This document shows positions 8,796-17,048 of a stretch of DNA of 64,000 nt, piece by piece. Every line of letters begins with the position of its first letter. Position 1 is the first letter of the stretch. The position numbers and the translations under genes are program-made. The notes beneath the pieces are model-generated. The model was given only the letters and a program-made list of their open reading frames with translations, made no database searches and was not told the DNA's origin. This DNA is from Microbacterium enclense. Its GTDB lineage: Bacteria > Actinomycetota > Actinomycetes > Actinomycetales > Microbacteriaceae. Location: NCBI GenBank assembly GCA_038182865.1, contig CP116226.1, positions 1,736,001 through 1,800,000 of the forward strand. The letters run 5' to 3'.

Positions 8796-8836
8796 TTGCG
8801 TAAAACAAATGTACGCGCGTACATTGGGCGCCGCAA
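8796..8836. promoter_or_regulatory. Symmetric divergent promoter with LacI operator palindrome
   Basis: AATGTACGCGCGTACATT at 8808-8825 is a perfect 18-base palindrome with the CG centre usual for LacI operators. Because it is symmetric it supplies a TACATT -10 box on both strands. On the plus strand TTGCGT (8796-8801) lies 18 bases before TACATT (8820-8825). On the minus strand TTGCGG (8836-8831) lies 17 bases before TACATT (8813-8808). One repressor dimer could therefore close both promoters. Confidence 0.75.
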
Positions 8837-8882
8837 GCCTCGATACGGGGGCATGAACGAAGGCGTTCGAGAGGAAGAACAG

Positions 8883-10160
8883 ATGCTCAACAAGCGAGCG
8901 GCCCTTGTGGTCGGGATCATGCTGGCCGTCGGCGTGACGGTCTCGGGGTGCTCAAGGGACTCGCGACCCGGGGCCGACACCACCCCCGCGACGCTGAGCG
9001 ATGGGCCGGCGACGGGCACGATTGAGCTGTGGGCTCAGGGAACCGAAGCCGATCTGCTGGGAACCGTTGTCAAAGGCTTCGAGGACGAGAATCCAGACGT
9101 CACGGTGAACATCACAGCGATCCCATGGGCGTCCGCTCACCAGAAGTATCAAACAGCGATCGCCGGGGGCTCCACGCCCGACCTCGCGCAGATGGGCACC
9201 ACCTGGATGGCGGACTTCGCGAACGCGTTCGCCGAGGTGCCCGCCGCCGTCGATACCAGCGGCATCTTCGACTCGGCCACGTCCGCGGCGACGGTGGCGG
9301 GCAAGACCGTGGGGGTTCCGTGGTACGTCGACGTACGGGCGCTCTTCTACCGCACCGATCTGGCCGAGAAGGCGGGATACGCCACCCCGCCTCGCACCTG
9401 GACAGAGCTGAAGGATATGGCAGCGGCGCTGCAGAGCAAGGCGGGAGCCACCTACGGGATACAGCTGCCGACCGGTGCCACCGCCGACGATTTCCAGGGC
9501 ATCCTTCCGTTCCTGTGGTCGAGCGGCGCCTCGCTGACGGATGCGGACGAGTCGAAGTGGACGCTCGACACGCCCGAAATGGTGAACGGGATGGCGTACG
9601 TGAACTCGTACTTCGAGGACGGCATCGCCGACCGCAATCCGAACACCGCGGTGGGCGGCGTCGTCTCCGGCTTCGTCGACGGCACGGCTCCGATGCTCGT
9701 CACCTCCCCGATCGCCATCAGCCTGTTCAACGAAGCGGGCGGAAGCGACTTCGACAGCAAGATCGGTGTGGCACCGCTTCCGACCGAGAAGTCGGCGACG
9801 TCGTTCGTCGGCGGTTCCGATCTCGTCGTGTTCAAGGACGCGCCGAACGCCGACGCGGCGTGGAAGCTGGTCCAGTACCTGAATCGGCCGGAGGTGCAGG
9901 CGGACTTCTACACGATGAGCGGTGACCTGCCCGCGCAGGAGTCCGCGTGGTCGACGGGGACGCTGGGCACGGACGCGCGGCTGCAGGTGTTCAAGGAGCA
10001 GCTGGACGACGCCAAGTCGCCGCCCGCGTTGACCACGTGGACCCAGGTGAGCGCGGCAGGTGACAAGGCGCTGGAGTCGATGGTGCGCGGGGGTGTGTCG
10101 CCGGAGGACGCGCTTCGGCAACTGCAGTCGGCTGCGGACACGGCCGGGATGGGTCGATGA
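8883..10160 (+). CDS. Sugar ABC transporter substrate-binding lipoprotein
   Basis: A 425-residue family 1 solute-binding protein. The N-terminus has a lipoprotein signal with lipobox VSGC (Cys23 acylated), so it should be anchored outside the cytoplasmic membrane. The mature part begins with TGTIELWAQGTEADLLG and shows VTVNITAIPW, DLAQMGTTWMADFA and GKTVGVPWYVDVRALFYRTDL, all typical of maltose/cellobiose-type binding proteins. GAGGAAGAAC lies before ATG 8883. The stop overlaps the first permease start (ATGA). Together with the GH1 enzyme downstream it suggests uptake of a beta-glucoside or related oligosaccharide. Expression is expected to be under the LacI operator at 8808-8825. Confidence 0.9.
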   Translation: MLNKRAALVVGIMLAVGVTVSGCSRDSRPGADTTPATLSDGPATGTIELWAQGTEADLLGTVVKGFEDENPDVTVNITAIPWASAHQKYQTAIAGGSTPDLAQMGTTWMADFANAFAEVPAAVDTSGIFDSATSAATVAGKTVGVPWYVDVRALFYRTDLAEKAGYATPPRTWTELKDMAAALQSKAGATYGIQLPTGATADDFQGILPFLWSSGASLTDADESKWTLDTPEMVNGMAYVNSYFEDGIADRNPNTAVGGVVSGFVDGTAPMLVTSPIAISLFNEAGGSDFDSKIGVAPLPTEKSATSFVGGSDLVVFKDAPNADAAWKLVQYLNRPEVQADFYTMSGDLPAQESAWSTGTLGTDARLQVFKEQLDDAKSPPALTTWTQVSAAGDKALESMVRGGVSPEDALRQLQSAADTAGMGR

Positions 10161-11089
10161 GTCGAGCTGATCTGGCGGGGGTGGGCACGCGTGCTCCGCG
10201 GGCCCGCCCTCGCCCCGTTGCGCACAGGGCGGCTTTGGTGCCGTGGCTTTTCGTGGCGCCTTTTCTCATCGTCTTCGCGGTGTTCACACTGTTGCCCCTC
10301 ATTTCCTCCTTCGCGATGTCGTTCACCGACTTTCGGGCGACCGATGTGCAGGCGCCGTTCGGGGTCGGCTTTGTGGGCTTCGCCCAGTACGCGGCAGTGC
10401 TCGGGAACGCGCAGTTCTTGCACGCCGCCGGAAACACCGCATACTTCGTCCTCGTCGGCATCCCGCTCTGCATGGCGATCGCGATGGCGTTGGCGGTCGC
10501 CCTCAACTCCGGAATCGGGCGTGTGCGGGTGCTGTTCCGCGTCGGCTTCTATGTGCCGGTCGTCACCAGTATCGTCGCGGTGGCCACCGGCTGGCGGTTC
10601 ATCCTCCAAGCGGACGGACCGTTGAACGGAGTGCTCTCACTCATCGGCATCGAGGGGCCGGACTGGTTGAACAGCACCACATGGGCGATGCCGGCTCTCA
10701 TCGTGATGACGACATGGCGCAACGTCGGCACACTGATGATCATCTTCCTGGCCGGTCTCCAATCGATCCCGGCCGAGATCTACGAGGCGGGGATGCTCGA
10801 CGGCGCCGGGGGGTGGCGCCGGTTCCGGAGCATCACCCTTCCGATGATGCGCCCCACCCTGCTGCTCGGCAGCGTGCTGCTCACGGTGGGCTTCCTGCAG
10901 TTCTTCGAGGAAGCGTTCGTCATGACGAACGGCGGGCCTCTCGACTCGACACTGTCCCTCACCTACTTCACCTACAACCAGTTCGGATTCGGCCAGTACG
11001 GGCTCGCCGCCGCCGCGAGCTACGTGCTCTTCGTGGTGATCGCGCTCGTCAACCTGGTGCAGTTCCGCGCCCTTCGAGCGAAGGACTGA
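10157..11089 (+). CDS. Sugar ABC transporter permease (MalF-type)
   Basis: A 310-residue inner-membrane permease with about six transmembrane segments, the first at roughly residues 28-50 (PWLFVAPFLIVFAVFTLLPL). The cytoplasmic coupling loop carries the EAA motif as YEAGMLDGAGGWRRFRSITLP, which contacts the ATPase. An arginine/proline-rich N-terminal tail of about 25 residues precedes the first helix. The start overlaps the binding-protein stop by four bases. It forms a heterodimer with the next gene product. No ATPase is encoded in this operon, so a shared MsiK-type ATPase from elsewhere in the genome is presumably used, as is common for actinobacterial sugar importers. Confidence 0.92.
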   Translation: MSRADLAGVGTRAPRARPRPVAHRAALVPWLFVAPFLIVFAVFTLLPLISSFAMSFTDFRATDVQAPFGVGFVGFAQYAAVLGNAQFLHAAGNTAYFVLVGIPLCMAIAMALAVALNSGIGRVRVLFRVGFYVPVVTSIVAVATGWRFILQADGPLNGVLSLIGIEGPDWLNSTTWAMPALIVMTTWRNVGTLMIIFLAGLQSIPAEIYEAGMLDGAGGWRRFRSITLPMMRPTLLLGSVLLTVGFLQFFEEAFVMTNGGPLDSTLSLTYFTYNQFGFGQYGLAAAASYVLFVVIALVNLVQFRALRAKD

Positions 11090-11090
11090 G

Positions 11091-11954
11091 ATGACACCGT
11101 CCGATACTGCGCCGCGGAAGACCTCGCGGCGAACCCGGCAGAACGCGAGCCGAGCTCTGGTCCTGATCGTTCTGTCGATCGGCCTCGCCGTCACCCTCCT
11201 GCCACTCGTGTGGATGGTGCTCAGTTCGTTCAAGACGCAGGGCGATATTCTCGGGGACCCCACGGCGTGGCTCCCTCGGCACTTCACGTGGGAGAACTAC
11301 CTGCAGTGGCTTGGTCCGCTCGATATCGGCCGGTACTTCATGAACACCCTCGTGGTGGCTCTCGTGACCGTCCTCGGCAATCTGCTGTTCTGCTCGATGG
11401 CGGGTTACGCGCTCGCGAAGATGCGCTTTCGGGGGCGCGGTCTGGTGTTCGCCCTGGTCCTCGTGACCCTGATGATCCCCGCCGTCGTCACCTTCATTCC
11501 GATGTTCGTCGTCGTGAGCAAGCTCGGTCTCCTGAACACCTACGCGGCGCTGTTCCTGCCGTTCCTCGCCTCCCCGCTCGGGGTCTTCCTGATGCGGCAG
11601 TTCATCGGAAGTCTGCCGGACTCGCTTCTCGAAGCGGCCCGGATCGACGGGGCGGGGGAGCTGAGGATCTTCGTACGTATCGTTCTCCCCCTCAGTGGAC
11701 CCGCCCTCGCGACACTGGCGATCCTCACTTTCCTCACCTCGTGGAACAACTTCCTCTGGCCGCTCGTCGCCGCCCAGGGGCAGTCGACCTACACGCTGCC
11801 CATCGCTCTGTCGCTCTTCTCCGTCGGCAGCCAGGCCACCGACTACGGTCTGCTCCTCGCCGGTTCCGTCCTCGTCATCGCCCCGGTCGTCCTGCTCTTC
11901 ATCGCCCTTCAGAAGTACTTCACGCAGAGCATCATCGGGTCGGCCATCAAATGA
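11091..11954 (+). CDS. Sugar ABC transporter permease (MalG-type)
   Basis: This 287-residue partner permease starts one base after the MalF-type gene ends. Six transmembrane segments are apparent, the first near residues 22-44 after a basic tail. The EAA loop reads LEAARIDGAGELRIFVRIVLP, and LASPLGVFLMRQF ahead of it is the usual MalG-type segment. A C-terminal amphipathic stretch (ALQKYFTQSIIGSAIK) matches MalG-type proteins, where the tail touches the ATPase dimer. The start ATG follows GGACTGAG. It is translated in the same message as its neighbours and followed after 14 bases by the GH1 gene. Confidence 0.92.
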   Translation: MTPSDTAPRKTSRRTRQNASRALVLIVLSIGLAVTLLPLVWMVLSSFKTQGDILGDPTAWLPRHFTWENYLQWLGPLDIGRYFMNTLVVALVTVLGNLLFCSMAGYALAKMRFRGRGLVFALVLVTLMIPAVVTFIPMFVVVSKLGLLNTYAALFLPFLASPLGVFLMRQFIGSLPDSLLEAARIDGAGELRIFVRIVLPLSGPALATLAILTFLTSWNNFLWPLVAAQGQSTYTLPIALSLFSVGSQATDYGLLLAGSVLVIAPVVLLFIALQKYFTQSIIGSAIK

Positions 11955-11968
11955 TCGAAAGGCCACGC

Positions 11969-13171
11969 ATGTCTGAACGCCACTTCCCCTCCTCCTTCCT
12001 GTGGGGTGCCTCCACCGCGGCGCACCAGGTCGAAGGCAACAACGTCAACTCGGACTGGTGGGAGCTCGAGCACACGGGGGAGGAGGCGATCGCGGAGCCG
12101 AGCGGTGACGCAGCGGACAGCTTTCACCGCTATCCGCAGGACATCGCGCTGCTCGGCGAGCTCGGCCTCGGCGCGTACCGCTTCAGTTTCGAATGGGCGC
12201 GGATCGAGCCGGAGCAGGGCTACTTCTCACGGGCGATGCTCCAGCACTACCGACGGATGGTGGACACCACGATCCAGGCGGGGCTGGTGCCGGTGGTCAC
12301 GCTCCACCACTTCACCAACCCGCGCTGGTTCGCCAAGCAGGGCGGCTGGTCTGCGGCGGGCGCAGTCGATGCCTTCGCCCGATACGTGGAGACGGTGGCG
12401 CCATTACTCCACGACGTGCCCTGGGTCGTCACGATCAACGAGCCGAACATGGTCGCCGCACTTCTCGGCATCCGAGAGGCCGTTTCGTCGGGGATCACCG
12501 CGGCGCCGAGCGTCTGCGCGACGGAGGCCCTCATCGCCGCGCATCGTCGAGCGAGAGAAATCCTGCAGCCGTTGGCGGGAGCGACGGGGTGGTCCGTCGC
12601 GAATCAGGCCTATCACGCCGTGCCCGGGTGCGAGGAAGAGATGGTCGCGTATCGGCATCCCCGCGAGGACGTGTTCTTGGAAGCGGCGCGCGAAGACGAC
12701 TTCGTCGGCGTGCAGGCGTATCTGCGGACCTTCGTCGGAAAGGAAGGGCCGGTGCCCGTCCGCGAGGACGTGGAAAAGACGCTGACCGGCTGGGAGTACT
12801 TCCCGCAGGCTCTCGGGATCGCGGCGCGCCACACGGCGGCGGTGACCGGAGGCACCCCGATACTCGTGACCGAGAACGGCATCGCGACCGCAGACGACCG
12901 CCGCCGGATCGACTACACCCACGAAGCGCTCGTCGGCCTGCACGAGGCGATAGCGGACGGGGTGGACGTGCGCGGGTATCTCCATTGGTCCGCGCTCGAC
13001 AACTACGAATGGGGGTCGTACCGACCGACGTTCGGACTCATCGAGTGGGACTCGCGCACCTTCGAGCGCTCCATCAAGCCCAGCGGTCGATGGCTCGGTC
13101 GTGTCGCACAGTCGGGAGTTCTCGGTCATCCGGACGCGCCCGTCGGCGAGGGAGGGGAGTTCTCGCGATGA
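11969..13171 (+). CDS. GH1 family beta-glucosidase
   Basis: A 400-residue glycoside hydrolase family 1 enzyme, somewhat shorter than the usual 440-480. The N-terminal family signature is FLWGASTAAHQVEGNN, the acid/base is Glu158 in TINEPN, and the nucleophile is Glu302 in ILVTENG; HWSALDNYEW near the end is the substrate-binding tryptophan motif. All catalytic residues are present, so the missing length is in loops. Start 11969 has GAAAGG six bases upstream; an ATG at 11951 overlapping the permease stop is in frame and would add six residues. No signal peptide is present, so it should act in the cytoplasm on a disaccharide or glycoside delivered by the preceding ABC importer. Confidence 0.92.
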   Translation: MSERHFPSSFLWGASTAAHQVEGNNVNSDWWELEHTGEEAIAEPSGDAADSFHRYPQDIALLGELGLGAYRFSFEWARIEPEQGYFSRAMLQHYRRMVDTTIQAGLVPVVTLHHFTNPRWFAKQGGWSAAGAVDAFARYVETVAPLLHDVPWVVTINEPNMVAALLGIREAVSSGITAAPSVCATEALIAAHRRAREILQPLAGATGWSVANQAYHAVPGCEEEMVAYRHPREDVFLEAAREDDFVGVQAYLRTFVGKEGPVPVREDVEKTLTGWEYFPQALGIAARHTAAVTGGTPILVTENGIATADDRRRIDYTHEALVGLHEAIADGVDVRGYLHWSALDNYEWGSYRPTFGLIEWDSRTFERSIKPSGRWLGRVAQSGVLGHPDAPVGEGGEFSR

Positions 13172-14136
13172 CCACGCTTGCAGACCTGGATCTCGAACCG
13201 GGCATCCGCCACTGGCTCTCCCTGCTCGAGGAGACCGCTCCCGACGTTCCCGGCCTCGACAGTACCGACCTGCGGACACAACGCGAGGCCGGTCGTCGGC
13301 TCTCCGACCTCGTCGCAGCCGACTGCACCCTTCCTTCCCCGGAGGGCATCGTCGTCGATGACGTGACCGTGGACGGTCCGGAGGGGGTGGTGCGGCTGCG
13401 GCGCTATCGGCCGTCCGCGTCTCCCGGTCCGCTTCCGACCCAGCTGTGGCTGCACGGTGGGGGCTTCGTCGGCGGCTCCGTCGACGAACTGATCAACGAC
13501 CGGCTCTGCGCGCGGCGAGCATCCGATGTCGGCATGCAAGTGCTTTCTCTCGACTACCGACTCGCGCCGGAGCACCCGTATCCCGCGCCCGTGCTCGATG
13601 CTCTCGCCGCGGTGGATGCCCTCGCGGCTGCTCCAGCGGAGTTCGGCGTTGACCTTTCTCGGCTGGGCATCGGGGGAGCCTCAGCCGGCGCGGCGATCGC
13701 TGCCAGCACCGCCCTCCGTCTTCGAGGACCGGACACGCCGCAGCTCGTCCATCTCGCCCTCGACGTGCCCGTCGTCGCAATGGAGCCAATGGGCGCCTCA
13801 GCGGAAAAGTACGCGACCGGGTTCGGTCTCGACGGGCTCGACCGACTCATCGGAATGTACGTCGGCCCGCACGGTCCCGCCGACGAGTACATCGCACCAC
13901 TCGACGTCGCTGACCTGTCGGGCCTTCCTCGGACGCTGGTCATGGTCGCTGAGCATGACCCTCTCCGCGACGCCGGCGTGCGCTTCGCTGCTCGGCTTTC
14001 AGAGGCAAGTGTTCCGGTGAACGTCGTCGTCGGTGCAGGGCATGTCCATGGGTCGGCCGCACAGACCGCCGTTTCCGCCGCCGCCCGCGACTGGGGACGT
14101 ACCTCTGCGCGTCACCTTCTCCGTGCCTACTCGTGA
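13168..14136 (+). CDS. Alpha/beta hydrolase, hormone-sensitive-lipase-like esterase
   Basis: A 322-residue esterase of the HSL/family IV type. The oxyanion-hole motif HGGG is at residues 96-99, the nucleophile Ser172 lies in GGASAGA, the catalytic Asp is in the AEHDPLRDAG segment, and the His in GAGHVHG. DYRLAPEHPYP near 129-139 is the standard motif of the family. ATG overlaps the GH1 stop (ATGA), which indicates translational coupling and a role beside the glucosidase, for example removing acyl groups from imported glycosides (inference). No signal peptide; cytoplasmic. The gene is followed by 141 bases without a supported gene before the convergent TetR gene. Confidence 0.88.
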   Translation: MTTLADLDLEPGIRHWLSLLEETAPDVPGLDSTDLRTQREAGRRLSDLVAADCTLPSPEGIVVDDVTVDGPEGVVRLRRYRPSASPGPLPTQLWLHGGGFVGGSVDELINDRLCARRASDVGMQVLSLDYRLAPEHPYPAPVLDALAAVDALAAAPAEFGVDLSRLGIGGASAGAAIAASTALRLRGPDTPQLVHLALDVPVVAMEPMGASAEKYATGFGLDGLDRLIGMYVGPHGPADEYIAPLDVADLSGLPRTLVMVAEHDPLRDAGVRFAARLSEASVPVNVVVGAGHVHGSAAQTAVSAAARDWGRTSARHLLRAYS

Positions 14137-14277
14137 ACGCCTTGCGCAGGCTCGGCTGAGCCATGCGCCGGCTGCTTCCGCATCTGCCTGGCGAGCCGAC
14201 TCGGAACTCGCGGCGAAATCATCGAGGCGCTCGCGCTTCCCCGCTGCGGTGGCGAGGGTCGGACGCGTCTACGACGC

Positions 14278-14901
14278 TCAGCGCGGCGGCGCCAGCAGCC
14301 CGCCGAGGGCCCCGAGCACGTCGGCGAGGGGGATCGAGGGCTCCAGAAGCCACTGGACCTGCAGGCCGTCGGAGGCCGCGATGAGCAGCGCGGCGACCTG
14401 ATCGGGGTCGCAGTCGGCACGGACGCGGCCGTCGGCCTGCTCGGCACGGAGACGGTCGGCGAGCTCTTCGCGCAAACGGGCGAAACGGTCGGTGAAGTAC
14501 TCGCGAGCGGTGGCACTGTCGGCCTTGAGCGAGGCCGCGACGAGGGTCGTGTAGAGCTCGACGAGGCCCGGGACCGAGGTGTTGTTCGCGGCCGAGTCGG
14601 TCAGCGACGACAGGGCGGTCGCATCAGGGGCGGCGGGCGTCGACCTGGCCGCGTGGTCGTAGACGGCGACGAGCAGCTGCTCACGCGAGTCGAAGTAGTG
14701 CAGGAGCGCGGCGTGAGAGACGCCGAGGGCGCGCGCGATGCTCCTGAGCGACGCGCCTTCGGCACCGCGTTCGGCGAAGACGCCGATCGCGCGATCGAGG
14801 ATCTCCTGCCGCCGAGCGACGCCTTTCGTGTACGCGCCGGAGCGTCCGAGGCGCTCGTCGTCCTCGTTGGCGGCATCCTCGGCCTCGTCGTCGGTGGTCA
14901 C
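14278..14901 (-). CDS. TetR-family transcriptional regulator
   Basis: A 207-residue TetR-type regulator. After an acidic N-terminal extension the DNA-binding helices run from about residue 28 (RRQEILDRAIGVFAERG) to 70, with the recognition turn in ALGVSHAALLHYFDSREQL. The C-terminal ligand domain contains DGLQVQWLLEPS, which also occurs almost unchanged in the TetR protein at 49903-50568, so the two are paralogues. GTG 14901 was chosen as the furthest upstream codon compatible with the domain; no strong ribosome site is visible and the exact start is uncertain. It is divergent from the TIM-barrel/oxidoreductase pair at 15015, which it probably controls. A candidate site at 14930-14943 resembles the palindrome in front of the paralogue. 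Confidence 0.85.
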   Translation of the reverse strand: MTTDDEAEDAANEDDERLGRSGAYTKGVARRQEILDRAIGVFAERGAEGASLRSIARALGVSHAALLHYFDSREQLLVAVYDHAARSTPAAPDATALSSLTDSAANNTSVPGLVELYTTLVAASLKADSATAREYFTDRFARLREELADRLRAEQADGRVRADCDPDQVAALLIAASDGLQVQWLLEPSIPLADVLGALGGLLAPPR

Positions 14902-14929
14902 CCCGTCAGTGTAGGGGAGGGAAAAGCGT

Positions 14930-14943
14930 CCAGTGGTCGGTTT
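14930..14943. promoter_or_regulatory. Candidate TetR operator
   Basis: CCAGTGGTCGGTTT lies between the divergent TetR gene and the TIM-barrel gene. It shares the CNAGNGGTCG core with the clear palindrome CTAGCGGTCGCTAG in front of the paralogous TetR gene at 49903. Its own second arm is weak, so the call rests mainly on that comparison and on position. Confidence 0.35.
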
Positions 14944-15014
14944 TGTGATAGCGTTCCGGCAATGCCCTCGGCGCCCACCCGCGGTGCCCTCGACGACGAG
15001 CAAGGAAAGGTCCG

Positions 15015-15839
15015 ATGTCGCTCCCTATCCCCTCCGTCCAGCTCTACACGCTGGCCGCCGAATTCACCGCTGACCCGGGCGGATCGCTCGACCGCCTCGC
15101 GGCGATCGGTCTGCGCAACGTCGAGGCGTTCGACTTCGTCCGCCGCCCCGCCGAGATCCGGGCGGCCCTGGATGCCAGTGGCCTCGCCTCGCCCACCGGG
15201 CACGCCCCGCTGCTCTCGGACGAGCTGTGGACACCGGACGGCTCGATTCCCACGCCCGCCCCCGAGGTCGTCTTCGAGGCCGCCGCCGAGATCGGCATCT
15301 CGACCGTGATCGATCCCTTCGTCGACCCCGCCCGCTGGGTGACCGCGGACGGCATCGCCGACATCGCCGAGCGTCTGAACAAGGCCGCCGATGTCGCCGC
15401 CACCTTCGGACTCAACGTCGGTTACCACAACCACGCGCAGGAGTTCCTCATCGACGTCGACGGCACGAGCGGCTTCGAGCACTTCGTGTCGCTGACCGAC
15501 GAGCGCGTCGCCATCGAGCTCGACCTCTTCTGGGCGCTGACCGGCGGCCAGGACGTGCCGGCTCTCGTCGAGCGACTCGGGTCGCGCCTGGTGGCCGTGC
15601 ACGTCAAGGACGGCATCGTCCCCGTGCCGAACCCCTTCGCCCCCGACGCCGACCGTAGCGCCACGCGTCAGCTCGACCAGCGTCGCCCGGGTGAGGGCCA
15701 GGTGCCCCTCGTCGAGGCCATGCACCGTGCCGTCGCCGTGAAGTACGCGGTCATCGAGTACGACCAGGCCCCGGGCGACGTCTTCGACGACATCGCCGCC
15801 AGCTACGCGTTCCTGCTCGAGAAGGGTCTCGCCGCGTGA
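15015..15839 (+). CDS. Sugar phosphate isomerase/epimerase family protein (xylose-isomerase-like TIM barrel)
   Basis: A 274-residue AP-endonuclease-2/xylose-isomerase-like TIM barrel. Recognisable parts are SVQLYTLAAEF at the first strand, NVGYHNHAQEF near residue 138 (metal-binding histidine region), AIELDLFWAL (a metal-binding acidic pair) and AVHVKDGI. AAGGAAAGG stands before the ATG. It is coupled by a GTGA overlap to a Gfo/Idh/MocA dehydrogenase, a pairing common in cyclitol and unusual-sugar catabolism where one enzyme oxidises a sugar and the other isomerises or dehydrates the product. The substrate cannot be deduced. It may be regulated by the divergent TetR protein. Confidence 0.85.
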   Translation: MSLPIPSVQLYTLAAEFTADPGGSLDRLAAIGLRNVEAFDFVRRPAEIRAALDASGLASPTGHAPLLSDELWTPDGSIPTPAPEVVFEAAAEIGISTVIDPFVDPARWVTADGIADIAERLNKAADVAATFGLNVGYHNHAQEFLIDVDGTSGFEHFVSLTDERVAIELDLFWALTGGQDVPALVERLGSRLVAVHVKDGIVPVPNPFAPDADRSATRQLDQRRPGEGQVPLVEAMHRAVAVKYAVIEYDQAPGDVFDDIAASYAFLLEKGLAA

Positions 15840-16966
15840 GCGCCCCCGTGGGGGTCGGCATCATCGGTGCCGGCGTCATCAGCGACACCTACCTCGAGAA
15901 CCTCACGTCGTTCCCCGACGTGAGTGTGCTCGCCGTCGGCGACATCGACCCCGAACGCGCTCGCGTGAAGGCCGAGAAGTACGGCGTCGCCTCGTGGGGC
16001 ACCGCCGACGCCGTACTCGCCGACCCCGACGTGCAGGTGGTCGTGAACCTCACGATCCCCGCCGTGCACGTCGAGGTCTCCTCCGCCGCGATCGCCGCGG
16101 GCAAGCACGTCTGGACCGAGAAGCCGCTCGGCCTCGACCGCGCCGGCACCGCGCAGCTCCTGCGCGACGCCGAGGCCGCGGGCCTGCGCATCGGCTCCGC
16201 GCCCGACACCGTGCTCGGCCCCGGCTTCCAGTCCGCCAAGCGCGCGGTCCTCGACGGCGTGATCGGCCAGCCGGTGTTCGCGCAGGCCTCGTTCCAGACG
16301 CAGGGGCCCGACCTCTGGCATCCGGGACCGCAGTTCCTCTTCGCGCGCGGTGCCGGTCCCCTGCTCGACATGGGCCCGTACTACCTGACGGCTCTCGTGA
16401 GCCTGCTCGGTCCGGTGGACCGGGTCGCGGCTCTCGGGGCGAAGCCGCAGGCGCAGCGCGAGATCCACGCCGGTCCCGACGAGGGCACGTTCTTCGACGT
16501 CGAGGTGCCCACCACCGTGCAGCTGCTCGCGGCGTTCGAGGGCGGCCAGCAGGCGCAGGGGCAGTTCAGCTTCGACTCGGCGCTCGAGCGTCACGGAGTG
16601 CTCGAGATCCACGGAACCGAGGGCACGATCGTGCTGCCCGACCCCAACCGTTTCGAGGGTCCGACCCGCTACGTGAAGCCGCTCGGCGTGCTGCGCGACG
16701 GCGCCCGGTTCGACCAGCCCTGGATCGACGTCGAGCAGGAGGGCGTGGTCGTCGGCCGTGGCCTGGGTCTGCTCGACATGGTCCGGGCGATCGCCGAGGA
16801 CCGACCGCACGTCGCCACCGGCGAGCTCGGCTACCACGTGCTCGACATCATGCTGTCGGCCGAAGAATCGATCGAGAACGCCGCCTTCACGACCGTCGAG
16901 AGCACGCTTGCGGCTCCCGTGCCCGTCGTGCCGCGCGACTTCGACCCCTTCGCCCGCACGATCTGA
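15836..16966 (+). CDS. Gfo/Idh/MocA family NAD(P)-dependent oxidoreductase
   Basis: A 376-residue oxidoreductase. The N-terminal Rossmann domain opens with GVGIIGAGVIS and has the conserved TEKPLGLD motif near residue 100, whose lysine takes part in catalysis. The C-terminal half is the alpha/beta domain with GPLLDMGPYYLTAL, where family members hold the substrate. GTG start overlaps the stop of the TIM-barrel gene by four bases. D-apiose dehydrogenase (ApsD) of known apiose pathways belongs to this superfamily, and an apionate operon begins about 3.2 kb downstream on the other strand; that link is only a possibility, since the family also covers inositol, glucose and many other dehydrogenases. 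A long hairpin directly follows the stop. Confidence 0.88.
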   Translation: MSAPVGVGIIGAGVISDTYLENLTSFPDVSVLAVGDIDPERARVKAEKYGVASWGTADAVLADPDVQVVVNLTIPAVHVEVSSAAIAAGKHVWTEKPLGLDRAGTAQLLRDAEAAGLRIGSAPDTVLGPGFQSAKRAVLDGVIGQPVFAQASFQTQGPDLWHPGPQFLFARGAGPLLDMGPYYLTALVSLLGPVDRVAALGAKPQAQREIHAGPDEGTFFDVEVPTTVQLLAAFEGGQQAQGQFSFDSALERHGVLEIHGTEGTIVLPDPNRFEGPTRYVKPLGVLRDGARFDQPWIDVEQEGVVVGRGLGLLDMVRAIAEDRPHVATGELGYHVLDIMLSAEESIENAAFTTVESTLAAPVPVVPRDFDPFARTI

Positions 16967-16973
16967 TCCCCGC

Positions 16974-17020
16974 GAACCCCGCCTGACGGCTCCGCGATGC
17001 GGTGCCGCCTAGCGGGGTTC
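16974..17020. terminator. Bidirectional hairpin between convergent genes
   Basis: GAACCCCGC (16974-16982) pairs with GCGGGGTTC (17012-17020). The enclosed sequence folds further through CGGC/GCCG and CCGC/GCGG around a GAT loop, giving a long near-continuous hairpin. There is no T run, which is common for actinobacterial terminators. It separates the Gfo/Idh/MocA gene from the convergent aminotransferase gene and could end transcription from both sides. Confidence 0.6.
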
Positions 17021-17048
17021 GTCGTCGATGCCGCCCACCGCGTCGGCG

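Noticed and set aside
11049..11966. 305-residue minus-strand frame opposite the MalG-type permease
   Set aside because: The product is a run of charged residues created by reading hydrophobic codons backwards; the permease on the plus strand has a coupling loop and operon context.
14137..14277. Minus-strand open stretch between the esterase and TetR genes, with a helical-looking translation, and a short GGCTC/GAGCC hairpin at 14149-14162
   Set aside because: No start, ribosome site or recognisable family was seen, and the hairpin stem is only five pairs. Treated as spacer.
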